A stretch of 64,000 bases of DNA from Pseudoips prasinana. Its lineage: Eukaryota > Arthropoda > Insecta > Lepidoptera > Nolidae. The stretch is taken from positions 8,122,001 to 8,186,000 of the forward strand of contig OX621266.1 in NCBI GenBank assembly GCA_951640165.1, written 5' to 3'. This document shows positions 52,092 through 62,070 of this stretch, piece after piece. Below the pieces are notes generated by a model. The model was not told where the DNA came from and did no database searches. It saw only the letters and a list, made by a program, of their open reading frames with translations. Positions within the stretch are counted from its first letter, which is position 1, and every line of letters begins with the position of its first letter. Made by a program: the position numbers and the translations under genes.

Positions 52092-55000
52092 CTAATCACC
52101 ACCAGAAGGAGGGAGGCGACGATCGTACAACCGCCGTCTCCCACCCCTTCTTCGCCTGCGGAGCGGCGGCGCGAGAGGATCATCCTCCTGCGCGCGCTCC
52201 GCCGCCTCCTTTTGCGACATAACATCCTCGCAAAAGGAGGCAACCGCCGCCCAAGCCTCCTCACTCCCCAGCATGGAGTTCACAACACTGGGAAGTGAGA
52301 GGTCCTGCCCGACCACATCTGTCAGGGCACGGCGCAGCTCAGCCCAGGCTGGGCACACCTCGAGGGTGTGCTGCGCCGTGTCCTCCGCGGCTCCACACTC
52401 GTGGCACGCCGGGGTCTCCTCCCTCTGAATCCGATGCAGGTGCGTTCCGAAGCAGCCATGCCCGGACAACACCTGCACCAGACGGAACGAGAGGAAACCG
52501 TGGGGGCGCTCGAGCCAGTCCCGCAGGACTGGACCGAGCGCGTCCAGCGTCCGGCGTCCAAAGGTGGCGGAGGCGAGGTCTCGTGTCCAGTGAAGGACGA
52601 TTGCGTCCCTCGCCTCCCGCCGCACGGCCTCCCGCTCTTGCGCGGCGGGGCGCTCACCCAGCGCCCTACGCCGCGCCACCCATTCGTACACTCTGGCGAG
52701 CACCCATGCCTCCAATTCCCATGGAGGGGTGCCGGCCAGAGCGCACGCCGCCGCGAAGCCCACCGAGCGGTAGGCTCGCGCCACCCGCTGTGCAATGGCC
52801 CGTTGGGGCCTGCGGATGGCGGTTGCATTCTCCCTCCTGTGGAGGGAGTCCGCCCAGATGGGAGCCCCATATAGGGCCATGCTTTTGAGGATGCCGGCAT
52901 AGAGGCGCCGGCATCGCTCCTTGGGCCCGCCCAGGTTCGGGAGGAGCCATGAAAGGGCGTCCGCGGCTTTTAGCAGGCGCGTCGACAGCCCGCTGAAGTG
53001 CGGGCCGAAGCGCCACCTGCTGTCCAGCACGAGGCCCAGATACTTCATCTGGGCCCCGAACCCTATCCGGACGCCCTCCACCAGGATGTGGGCGTCAGGA
53101 GGGCAGCGCTGCCGAGGCCCGTGAAAGAACACGGCCTCGGTCTTGTTCAGCGCCACCCTCAAACCAAGCTGGCGGATCCTACCTGCCACTAAGGATCCGC
53201 CAGCTGAGGCCAGACAGGCCGCCTCCCTAAAATCCCTCCCCCGGGCAACGAGGAGAGTGTCATCCGCGTAGCAGATGACACTCGTGCCCTGGAGGAGGGT
53301 GCCGCGCAGCAGCCAATCGAATCCGATGTTCCACAAGAGGGGCCCTAGCACCGAACCCTGTGGAACACCGGACTCCGCGCCGTAGCGCCTGATCCTGGCC
53401 GTCCTGTCCGCCAGGAGGACCTCTCGGTCCTCCAGGTAGTTGGCCAGGATCACCCGCAGATATTGGGGCACTCCGTGGTACCGGAGTGCCTCCAATATGG
53501 TCGAGTGGGGCACGGAGTTGAACGCGTTGGCGATGTCGAACGACACCGCCAACACTCCGTCCCCAGCCTCGACCGCCTCCCGCACCTGGCCCCTGAGTAG
53601 GGCCAACGCGTCGACCGTCGAACGCCCCTGTCGGAACCCGAACTGGGCGTCCGACAGGTCCGGCCCTACCTCCCGCAAATGGCTATTAAGCCGGGTGGCG
53701 AGTATCCCCTCGAACAGTTTACCGACCTCATCCAGCAGAACGATGGGCCGGTATGCCGAGGGGGAGTCCACCGGGCGTCCCTCCTTCCGGAGAAGGCACA
53801 ATTTGCCTTCCTTCCATGGCTTCGGGAACCTCCCAGCCATCAGGCACGCGCTGAAGAGGTCCCGAAGCCTTTCCTCCATGAGGGACGCCGCGATGGCCAC
53901 CACCCGTGCGGGGACGCCGTCCGGTCCAGGGGCCGTCTTCTTCGCGCGGAGGGGCAGAACCCCCGCGCGAACTTCCTCCGCCGACACTGGAGGGACCTCC
54001 TCCGCCGGCGAAGCCGCCACCCCCCCCAGTGGGGGGTTCATCGTTGGTGGGGTGAAGTCGGTCCTGCGCGGAAACAGTGACCGAACCACCCCATCCAGCA
54101 ACGCCGGCTCTAGGGTCTCCGCTAATGGGGGACCGTAAGGGCGCAGCTGGCTCCGCGCCTGCTTATACGGCCTCCCAAACGGATCCCTGTCGAGGCCCTC
54201 CAGCATCTCGGCCTTTGCCGAGTCCTCGGCGGCGCACATTTCCGACTTGAGGACCGTCTTTGCCTCTAGGTAAGAGGCGTAGAGGCGGTCCTCCTCAGCC
54301 TGACATCGGCTGGTGCGCCACCGACTCCGCGTGTAGGCCCTCCTGGCCTCCACGCACGCGGCCCGGAGCCCCGCCAGCTCCACCGTCCATCAATAAACGG
54401 CGCGACGGGGAGGCGGACGGCGAGACCGAGGCATGCTGGAGTTGCACACCTCGGTCAGGGATCCCCGCAGCCGAACCGCTGCGGCGTCCACGTCCGTGCC
54501 CTGCACAGGGGGCGAGAGCCAGTCCTCGAGGAACGCTGCCTCCTGGGCTGACTCCCGGTCCAGGCGGGTGAGAGCCCACCGCGGGAAGGGAGATTGGCCC
54601 GAGCGGGGCCTCCCCCGCGGGCTCTGGGTGGAGATGTCGAACCGCACATATCGGTGGTCCGACAGGGTCTCCACCATCTCCACCCGCCAGTTCACGACGC
54701 GTGTGGCTAGCACAGGGGTGGCGAACGACACGTCCACCACTGACCCTCCCTGTTGCCGCACACACGTCTGAACATCCCCCCTGTTTAGCAGGGACACGCC
54801 GCACGAGGCCGCCCAAAATTCGACGGCGCGCCCCCGGACGTTGCAGGACGCCGCTGGGTTGCCCCAGGCCACCGACTTGGCGTTCAGGTCGCCCAACACT
54901 ACGACCTGACGTGGTGCCGCCCTCCCGACGACTGCCGTAAGGACCTCGAGAAAATTCTCGAAGTCCCTTAGAGGGCGGTTTGGGGAGAAATAGACCCCGA

Positions 55001-55259
55001 CCAGGGCTATTTCTCCCCACGCGGCGGCCACGCATCCCGGACCCCTCTCTAAAAGCGAGAGGGGAGGGGAGTCCGTGGCAGGCCGCGACACCAACGCCAC
55101 CAAGCCATCCCGGTCACCCAGCCAACGGCCAGGCACCGAGTACGGCTCGGCGACCACCGCCACGTCCACCAACCACTCGGCCACAGTCTGCATCAGCAGA
55201 TCCTGGGCCGCTCTGCAGTGGTTGGTGTTCGCCTGGAGGATGCGATGTTCGACTCCCAT
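52092..55259 (-). pseudogene. E11 ORF2, one opal codon between endonuclease and RT
   Basis: ATG 55259-55257 in TAATG context. The endonuclease is open to ...RRAVY at residue 289. A TGA (54392-54390) then stands in place of the first of two Trp codons (YWWTGEL in other copies). Afterwards the frame is open to the stop with complete RT and CCHC (CHECGAAEDTAQH). The RT start region matches E7, while the segment just before it matches E3. Confidence 0.93.
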
Positions 55260-57400
55260 TAATCGGACATCGCACCCCTCTCCTCCACGGCCGCCGAGGT
55301 CCCAGCCACTGGGACGGCGGTGGCAATGACAGGCCGGGTCGGCGCCTGTTCCTTGCCCTTCTTAAGGGGAGGACTACAATTCCTCCCCTTCATGATGTGG
55401 CCCGCTGGGCGGCCACTGGCGGCACATACCGCGCAGTGGGGCGTGGCGGCCTTGCAGGAGGCGGCTTTGTGCCCCTCCTTGCCGCAGCGGTAGCAGCTGT
55501 CCGTCCTGTCGACACTGGACGGACAGAGGGCTCGGGTGTGGCCGATTCCGAAGCACTTGTAGCACCTCAAAGGCTGGTCCTCAAGTGCCCGGACCGCCGC
55601 CGAGCTGAACCCCACGGCGAGCCGTCCCTTCTCGAGGACGGCTTTGGCAGCGGCGACTGGGCACTCCAGGCGAATTGCGCCCATGCCGCCGCGCCCGGGC
55701 CTGATGCCCCCGCCTTGTACCGCTGCGACTTCGCAGCCCCCTATGGCTGCGATTGCTGCCACCACCTCCTCCTTGGTGACGGAGTCGTCGAGATCCGTCA
55801 CCTCAATGGCCGCTGACTTTACCGGCCTGGCCACCTTCGCCGAGTCTGCGATGACCTCTTGCAGCTTAGCTGCGAAGAGGTCCGCGTTTTTGCCGCCCTC
55901 GGCCCCCGGGAACTCGAAAATTCGAGCCCCAGCTTGTGTCCGGCGGCATGACACTTTGCCGATGCCCAGTTTCGTGGGATCGGCGTTTGCACGCGCCCGC
56001 ACCATTATGGAGGCGTATGTCTGGCCTCGCTCCGCAGCCTCCGCGGTGAGCGTCACCACGACGGCCGCGGTCTTGGGAGGAACCAGTTTCCTCTTTGCTC
56101 CGGCTTGGGGGGAACTCTTTCCCTTCCCCTTTCCCGTGCCAGTCGACTGACCAGCAGGGGTGGTGGCGGGGACGGCTGGGGCTGGAGGGGTTCTCTTCCC
56201 CTTCCCTTTCCCTTTGCCAGTCGGCTGCGACTGGCTGGGAGTGGTGGTAGCGGGAACGGCAGGGACGACAGCTGCCGTCCTTTTGCCCTTGCCCTTCCCC
56301 TTACCGACCACCCTCGTCCAGCCCTGCTGGTTGGTCGGGGTGGTAGAGGGGAGAAGGGCATCCTCCGTCTGGGACGTAGGCACCGGCTCCTTTTGCCTCC
56401 TGTCCACCGCAAGCGGCGGCCGGACGACTTTCTCCGGCAAGAGCCGGTCCTCAATGCCTGCCAGGCAGGCTCTAACAAACGCCCTCTCCTCCGCCATGAC
56501 CTTGCGGAGGATATCCTCAAGGCCGGAGGAGGGGGCGAGGCCCTCTGCCGCAGGTCTGGGCTCGGCTTGGGATGGCCGGGCCGTGGCTTCAGCCAGCTTT
56601 TGGTGCAGCTGGCTTACCTCCTGCTGCAGGCGATCCACTTTCGCCTGCAGCTGCCGCGATTCATCGCTGGCCTTGCGGTTAACCAGCTCCGCGACGATGC
56701 CGCACATGCTGGCGGCCCGGCATTTGAGGGACTTTTGAAAAGTCCCTTTTAGGTGGGAGGACTTGGTGGCGACCTGGACGATTACCTCCTCGTCCTCTAA
56801 TGCCATCCGCTCTAGTTCGGCCAGAGAGTGGTCCGCGTACAGAACGCGGGACGCTCCGTATCCCGATTTGGCACGGGCGGCGCGCGCCCGTTCCTCCCTG
56901 GCCGCTACCTGCTCCTCCAGGTCTTGCTGGAGCTGCTCCCGCCTGGTGAGGTCCAACTCGCGCTGGGCGTCTACCAAACCCACGTCGTGGGTATCCGCTG
57001 TTATTGCCAACTTCTTGGCCTTAACCTTTCGTTTTGGCTCCTTCGCCGAACCCGACGCCGAGGAGCCATCCGACCCGTCCTTTAAAAAGGTCTTCCTTTT
57101 TCTGGACGCGGATCGCGATCGCGCATCCTCTACCACCATTGAATCGGCGTCCGATTCAATGGACTCAATTTCGGAGTCCGATAAATCGCCCTCCCTCCCG
57201 CCGTAGAAGGCCCTGCCTTCCCCCGACGCTGATGCGTCGCGTTGGCCCTGAGAAGGGCCTTTTGGTTGGCCCTGAGAAGGGCCTTTGGGTTGGCCCTGAA
57301 AAGGGCCTTTGGGTTGGCCCTGAGAAGGGCCTTTGGGTTGGCCCTGAGAAGGGCCTTTTTTCACAAAATGCCCGAGGGCATCCCGCGCTGGTTTTGGCAT
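55259..57400 (-). CDS. E11 ORF1, intact 713-aa ORF1 protein
   Basis: ATG 57400-57398 (MPKPARDALGHFVKK), five GPSQGQPK repeats (one reads GPFQGQPK), acidic stretch with DSEIESIESDADS, coiled coil (to about residue 290), AEERAFVRACLAG, KGKGKGKR tracts, TLTAEAAERG block. The knuckles are CYKCFGIGHTRALC, CYRCGKEGHKAASC and CAVC...H...C. TAA overlaps the ORF2 ATG. With E2 it is one of two undamaged ORF1s. Confidence 0.94.
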   Translation of the reverse strand: MPKPARDALGHFVKKGPSQGQPKGPSQGQPKGPFQGQPKGPSQGQPKGPSQGQRDASASGEGRAFYGGREGDLSDSEIESIESDADSMVVEDARSRSASRKRKTFLKDGSDGSSASGSAKEPKRKVKAKKLAITADTHDVGLVDAQRELDLTRREQLQQDLEEQVAAREERARAARAKSGYGASRVLYADHSLAELERMALEDEEVIVQVATKSSHLKGTFQKSLKCRAASMCGIVAELVNRKASDESRQLQAKVDRLQQEVSQLHQKLAEATARPSQAEPRPAAEGLAPSSGLEDILRKVMAEERAFVRACLAGIEDRLLPEKVVRPPLAVDRRQKEPVPTSQTEDALLPSTTPTNQQGWTRVVGKGKGKGKRTAAVVPAVPATTTPSQSQPTGKGKGKGKRTPPAPAVPATTPAGQSTGTGKGKGKSSPQAGAKRKLVPPKTAAVVVTLTAEAAERGQTYASIMVRARANADPTKLGIGKVSCRRTQAGARIFEFPGAEGGKNADLFAAKLQEVIADSAKVARPVKSAAIEVTDLDDSVTKEEVVAAIAAIGGCEVAAVQGGGIRPGRGGMGAIRLECPVAAAKAVLEKGRLAVGFSSAAVRALEDQPLRCYKCFGIGHTRALCPSSVDRTDSCYRCGKEGHKAASCKAATPHCAVCAASGRPAGHIMKGRNCSPPLKKGKEQAPTRPVIATAVPVAGTSAAVEERGAMSD

Positions 57401-57557
57401 ATCAAAACAAAGCAATTTCGCAGCACTCAAGGCAGATAGTCGCTACGAAGCACAGTGCACTTTAGCCGTACCCAGTCTGCCACTCCGTTACGGTGGTCAG
57501 AACTGGGACGTTTCCGGGGAACGCGACGTGGACGCAAGCACTGTGGGGTGGTTCCCC

Positions 57558-57571
57558 AGCCCACTAGAACC
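57558..57571. repeat. 14-nt duplication shared by E8/E9/E10/E11, copy 4
   Basis: AGCCCACTAGAACC directly after the E11 5' end. Here it continues into uninterrupted telomere repeats, so this is the outer edge of the four-element stack. Confidence 0.92.
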
Positions 57572-57591
57572 TAACCTAACCTAACCTAACC
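57568..57591. repeat. Telomeric repeat run between E11 and E12
   Basis: AACC followed by four TAACC units, the longest telomere run in the window, flush with the E12 poly(T). Confidence 0.95.
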
Positions 57592-57609
57592 TTTTTTTTT
57601 TTTTTTTTT

Positions 57610-58070
57610 ACATGGTGGAAATGCATTAAACTTACGCATACCCGCCGCTTGGGGAGGCGACGGGTTATGTGGGACTCTCCGGGCTAATCCCGGGATACGC
57701 ACTAAAACCACCATGGTAGCCAGCCTCACAATGCCTGTAGCGGGGGGTCTGGGTACTCGTGAACGATCTCGCCAGTACCCCCGCTGTACACTGAGCGTCT
57801 GAGACTCTCCTCCGGGGACGGGAGGGGGCCAAATGCCTCCTGCCCTCCCCTTCACGCACAAGCGCGTTTAGGCAACCTGAGCTACAGCAGGTTACCTCTT
57901 CCCGGGACTGCTTATGTAAGACGAGTGGAGTTCCCCTCCTCCAAACGCCAGCGGTCCCAGGGGCGACGTCAAGCCGGGGAGAAGCCAGCCGGACGCCGCA
58001 TTCTCTCTCGCGCTGAGATTAGCTCCCAGCGCCGGCGCCGATGAAGCGGATATTAGTGTCAATATCCAGT
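57610..58070 (-). promoter_or_regulatory. E12 3' UTR, family 2 type
   Basis: Starts ACATGGTGG... and ends the fold with ...CCACCATGGTAG. TACGCA and ACCCG/CGGGT hairpins are present, but the first hairpin is changed by an insertion (TGCATTAAACTTACGCA). No further features seen to the ORF2 stop. Confidence 0.7.
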
Positions 58071-61030
58071 TCATCGGCGCCGTCTCGTTCTCCTACGGGA
58101 GGGATCGTTGCGCTCCCTCTCGCGCTCGGCGGCCTCCTTCTTGAGCATAACAGCTTCACAGAAGGAGGCCACCGCGTTCCATCCGGTTGTCGCCTCTCTA
58201 CCTATTCGACACAGGTACTCACCGAAGCACCCGTGTCCGGTGAGTATCTGTGTCAACCTGAAGGTTAGGCTGCCCCGTTTCCGGAGCAGCCATGCGTCAA
58301 ACCACGGCAGGACCGCACCGACAGAGCGTTGACGCGAGCCTCTCGGCAATTCAAGCCGCTCGCGCCAAATCTCTAAGGCCTGTCGGTGCGCGTCCCGCCG
58401 CACGTTTGTCCAGTCCGGTTGTTGGCCGCCGGCATCCGAGCGGGCACGGACGAGATCGTAAACTCTCGCGTCCATGTCCGCCAGGATGTCCAGTGGCGGG
58501 AATCGTCCTAGTAAAGTCGCCGCCTCGAAGGAGATCGTCCGGTATCCACGGACCACTCTGATGGCAACCACCCGCTGCACGCTATTCAAAAGAGCTTTGC
58601 AGCGGGAAGCTCTCGCCAGTCTAGACGACCAGACGGGAGCACCGTAGAGGGCCATAGACCGGATAACCCCACAGTAGAGGCGGCGGACTTCTTCCCGGGG
58701 TCCCCCAAGGTTGGGCAGCAGACGCTGGAGTGCGCCCGCCGCTCCACGAAGTCGGGGAACTAGCTGGACAAAGTGGGCATCAAAAGCCCACCTACTGTCC
58801 AGCGTCAGCCCGAGGTATTTGAGGGTTTGCCCAACTGGGACTGCCTCACCACACACCTGAATCCGCGTGCTGGGAGGTTCCCTACCCCGACGGAGGCTGT
58901 GGAACCAAAGCGCCTCAGTTTTATGAGGCGCTACCTGAAGGCCCAGCCCGCGGACACTGCCGACGACGCAGGCCACTCCCAGTTCGGCAAGCCGTGCCAC
59001 ATCCGTGAAATTGCTCCCCCTGGCCAACACGAGAGTGTCATCTGCATAGCAACCGACATCTACGCCGAGGGGGAGCCTCGTCCTGAGGACCGTGTCAAAA
59101 GCGAGGTTCCACAAGAGGGGTCCTAAGACAGATCCCTGTGGAACCCCGCGATCGACCTCCCTTGACATTCCCTCTCCGCCCCGAGCCGTGTAAACGATGA
59201 GCCTATCGCTCAGATACGAGCTAACAATCCCCTGTAGGTAAGGGGGCACGTTGTGGTAAACCAGTGCCTCCCTTATTGCCCACCACGGGAGGGAGTTGAA
59301 GGCGTTGACAATGTCAAGACTGACAGCCATCGCCATCCCCCCCTCCCGAGTGACGTCCTGTGCCAGGGATTGGACCCGCCGGATTGCGTCCACCGTCGAA
59401 CGACCGCGACGGAAGCCGAACTGGCAGTCCGACAGGTCAGGCCCATCCCGTGACAGGTGCCCGCTGAGACGGGCGGACACTACTCGCTCAAAGAGTTTGC
59501 CCACCTCGTCCAGAAGGCAAATGGGTCGGAACGAAGAGGGAGAGTCCGCATTTCTCCCTCTCTTTTGGATGAGGACGAGCTTGGCCTCCTTCCACTCAGA
59601 CGGGAAAACCCCAAGGTGGAGGCAGCGAGAGAAGAGGCGACGCAGCTTACCGCCTAGCACCGACAGGGCCAGCACCCAGGCCCGACCTGGGATACCGTCG
59701 GGCCCAGGGGCGGTGTTTCGCGCCGAAAGTCGCCTTACTGCGCTCTCAAGCTCGTCCTCCGTCACATCCATGTCGGATGTCCAGTCCGGTATAGATCGCG
59801 GTGGAGCGACCGAGTCACCGGGCTCGGCCCTTGGGAAGAGGGTGTCTACCACTCTTCCCACGAACTCGGGGTCGAGCGTTTCGGTGAGCGGAGGGACCCA
59901 TGGTCTGAGCTTGCCCATAACCATCTTGTACGGGCGCCCCCATGGATCCCTGTTGATCCCCTCGATCAGCTCCTCCCACGCCCTGGTCTTTGCCTCCTTG
60001 ATGGCGAACTGGAACGCCATGGTGGCCAAGCGGTATGCTCGGTAAGCCTCTGCAATCTCGTCAGCCGAGGCACGCCGTCTCCTTCTAGTCCTAGTATAAC
60101 GGCGGCGCGCAGAGACGCAGGACCCCCGCAGCCGTGCTAAGTCCGCTGACCACCAGTAGACGGAGGACCTCGTTGTCGGCCTGGCCCGGGGCATAGCGAC
60201 GTCACAAATAGTGGTCATCTTTTCCCCGAACCATGCCGCCACCACCTCCGGAGAGGCTTCGTCCTCCAACTCTTCCCAATCCGCGACGAGGGCAGAAGCA
60301 AGAAGCAGATCTCTGTCCAATCGCTTCAAGGCCCATCGTCGCGGGGCGGCATTTTGTTGGCGTCCCAGTTCGCCACTTGGGCACCTGCCCGACATCTCAA
60401 TGAGAATGTGCCGGTGATCTGATAGAGTTGCGAGCTCCTCAGCCACTCTCCAGCCTGATACCCTGCGCGCAGCAGGGACAGTCGCCCACGTTAGGTCGAC
60501 AACCGACTCCCCCTGCCACCGCACGCAAGTACTGGTAGATCCTTGGTTGAGTAGCTGAAGATTAAGTGATGCAGCCCACTCTATCAGTGCTTCCCCTCTT
60601 AGGTCGTCACGAGCGTCCCCCCACACCCTGGAGTGTGCATTGAAGTCGCCCATGACGAACAGTGGACGTGAGAGTAGCCCCTGGATGCAGGTGCCCAGTC
60701 TGTCGATGGTGTCCTCGAAGTGGGCAAGGCCGCAGTTTGGAGAGATGTAACATCCCACCACTACGGCGTCGCCCCATTCGATGACAACAAAATCTGTCCC
60801 ACCATGGATGAGGCGGCAATGGAGGCCACCCGATGATTCCGCCCAGTAAATAGCGACGGAACCCCCGTCCACCCCGAACCACCTCGGGTGATCCGGGATG
60901 GAATAGGGCTCCGATATCACCGCAAGGGCAACTGACCACTCCGCGAGCGTCTGTAGCAGGAGATCCTGCGCTGCACGGCAGTGGTTTAAGTTACCCTGCA
61001 ATATCTTGGATGGGGGCGGGAATTTTAGAC
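58071..61030 (-). CDS. E12 ORF2, family 2, RT intact but C-terminal zinc motif missing
   Basis: Open frame of about 1000 codons: endonuclease (QGNLNHCRAAQDLL, SEPYSIPDHPRW, GDFNAHSRVWGD, SDHRHILIEM) and RT (FRPICLLDEVGKLFERV, FGFRRGRSTVDA, DIVNAFNSLPWW, GVPQGSVLGPLLWN, CYADDTLVLARG). The C-terminus jumps in frame from CRIGREATT to GWNAVASFCEAVML. About 55 residues that include the CX2CX8HX4C motif in E8 are thus absent. The open frame extends upstream to 61133 through ORF1 sequence without a convincing ATG, so the true start is uncertain. In family 1 this zinc motif is kept in all full ORF2s. Confidence 0.85.
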
Positions 61031-61390
61031 CTCCATTGTCTCCTGACCAGCCAGCAGCGCGAACGAATTCGCTACTGGCGTAGTGGGTGGACCCTGCGGC
61101 TTCTGCACTGTCCGGCTTTTGGGAGGGAAGCACTTACTTCCTCCCATCCTGTGTTTGCCAGCGACGCCAAGGTCCGTACAGATCGGACACTTCGGTTCGC
61201 TGGCTTTGCAGTTTACGGCCTTATGGCCCTGGTCGCCACAGACATAGCAGCATTTGCTGCGATCTGTGGGACTACTGCACTTGGCCTTAACGTGGCCAAA
61301 CCCGAGGCATTTGTAGCACTGCAAGGGTCTAGCCTTGAGTGCCTCGACCCTTGCTGCTGACCAACCAACGCACACGCGTTTGCCAACAGC
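61025..61390 (-). pseudogene. E12 ORF1 C-terminus, family 2 zinc knuckles
   Basis: CVGWSAARVEALKARPLQ followed by CYKCLGFGHVKAKC, CYVCGDQGHKAVNC and CPICTDLGVAGKHRMGGSKC, ending ...QETMEV with TAA at about 61025. It is in a different frame from the family 1 N-part, so the chimera does not encode one continuous ORF1. Confidence 0.87.
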
Positions 61391-61905
61391 ACGCTGGACG
61401 CACCGTACCCGGACTTGGCACGGGCGACGCGCGCCCGTTCTTCTTTGGCCGCTACTCGCTCCTCCAGCTCTTGCTGGAGCTGCTCCCGCCGAGCCAGGTC
61501 CAGCTCGCGCTGGGCGTCGGCTAAGCCCACATCGTGGGTGTCTGCCGCTGTCGTTGTCTTCTTGGATTTCACCTTCTTCTTTGCAGAATCCGAAGCCGAG
61601 GAGCCATCCGACCCGTCCTTCAAAAAGGTCTTCCGCTTTCTTGACAAGGATCGCGATCGCGAATCCTCGACCGCCATCGAGTCCGCATCCGAAACAATGG
61701 ACTCATCGTCGGAGTCCACGTTCCCGCCGTAGAAGGCCCTGACTTCGTTCGACGCTAAGGAAGCGTCGCGTTGGCCCTGAGAAGGGCCTTTTGGTTGGCC
61801 CTGAGAAGGGCCTTTGGGTTGGCCCTGAGAAGGGCCTTTGGGTTGGCCCTGAGAAGGGCCTTTTTTAATGAAATGCCCGAGGGCATCCCGCGCGGGTTTA
61901 GGCAT
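61391..61905 (-). pseudogene. E12 ORF1 N-terminus, family 1
   Basis: ATG 61905-61903 (MPKPARDALGHFIKK), four GPSQGQPK repeats, a short acidic segment, and the coiled-coil start to ARAKSGYGAS. It then runs out of frame into family 2 sequence (VLLANACALVG...) and stops at 61213. Confidence 0.9.
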
Positions 61906-62056
61906 TTCCAACAAGTTCGTAGCTTCCAGGCAATAAGATCGCTACGATGCACAGTGCACTTTAGCCGTACCCAGTCTGCCACTCCGTTACGGTGGTCAGA
62001 ACTGGGACGTTTCCGGGGAACGCGACGTGGACGCAAGCACTGTGGGGTGGTTCCCC

Positions 62057-62070
62057 AACCTAACCTAACC
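62057..62070. repeat. Telomeric repeat run between E12 and E13
   Basis: AACCTAACCTAACC, flush with the E13 poly(T). Confidence 0.93.

Larger units (their letters stand above)
51736..57557 (-). mobile_element. E11: full-length family 1 element, one nonsense codon
   Basis: Poly(T) 51736-51773, 3' UTR to 52091, ORF2 52092-55259, ORF1 55259-57400, 5' UTR to 57557. Of all copies in the window this has the fewest lesions: a single TGA in ORF2. Flanked by the 14-nt AGCCCACTAGAACC duplication. Confidence 0.95.
57592..62056 (-). mobile_element. E12: chimeric element, family 1 5' part fused to family 2 3' part
   Basis: Poly(T) 57592-57609, a family 2 3' UTR (to 58070), family 2 ORF2 58071 to about 61030, and the family 2 ORF1 zinc-knuckle end to about 61390. 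At that point the sequence switches to family 1 ORF1 (coiled-coil start, GPSQGQPK repeats, ATG 61905) and the family 1 5' UTR to 62056. All pieces share one orientation and one pair of ends, so the chimera seems to have been made or inserted as a unit. Confidence 0.9.
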
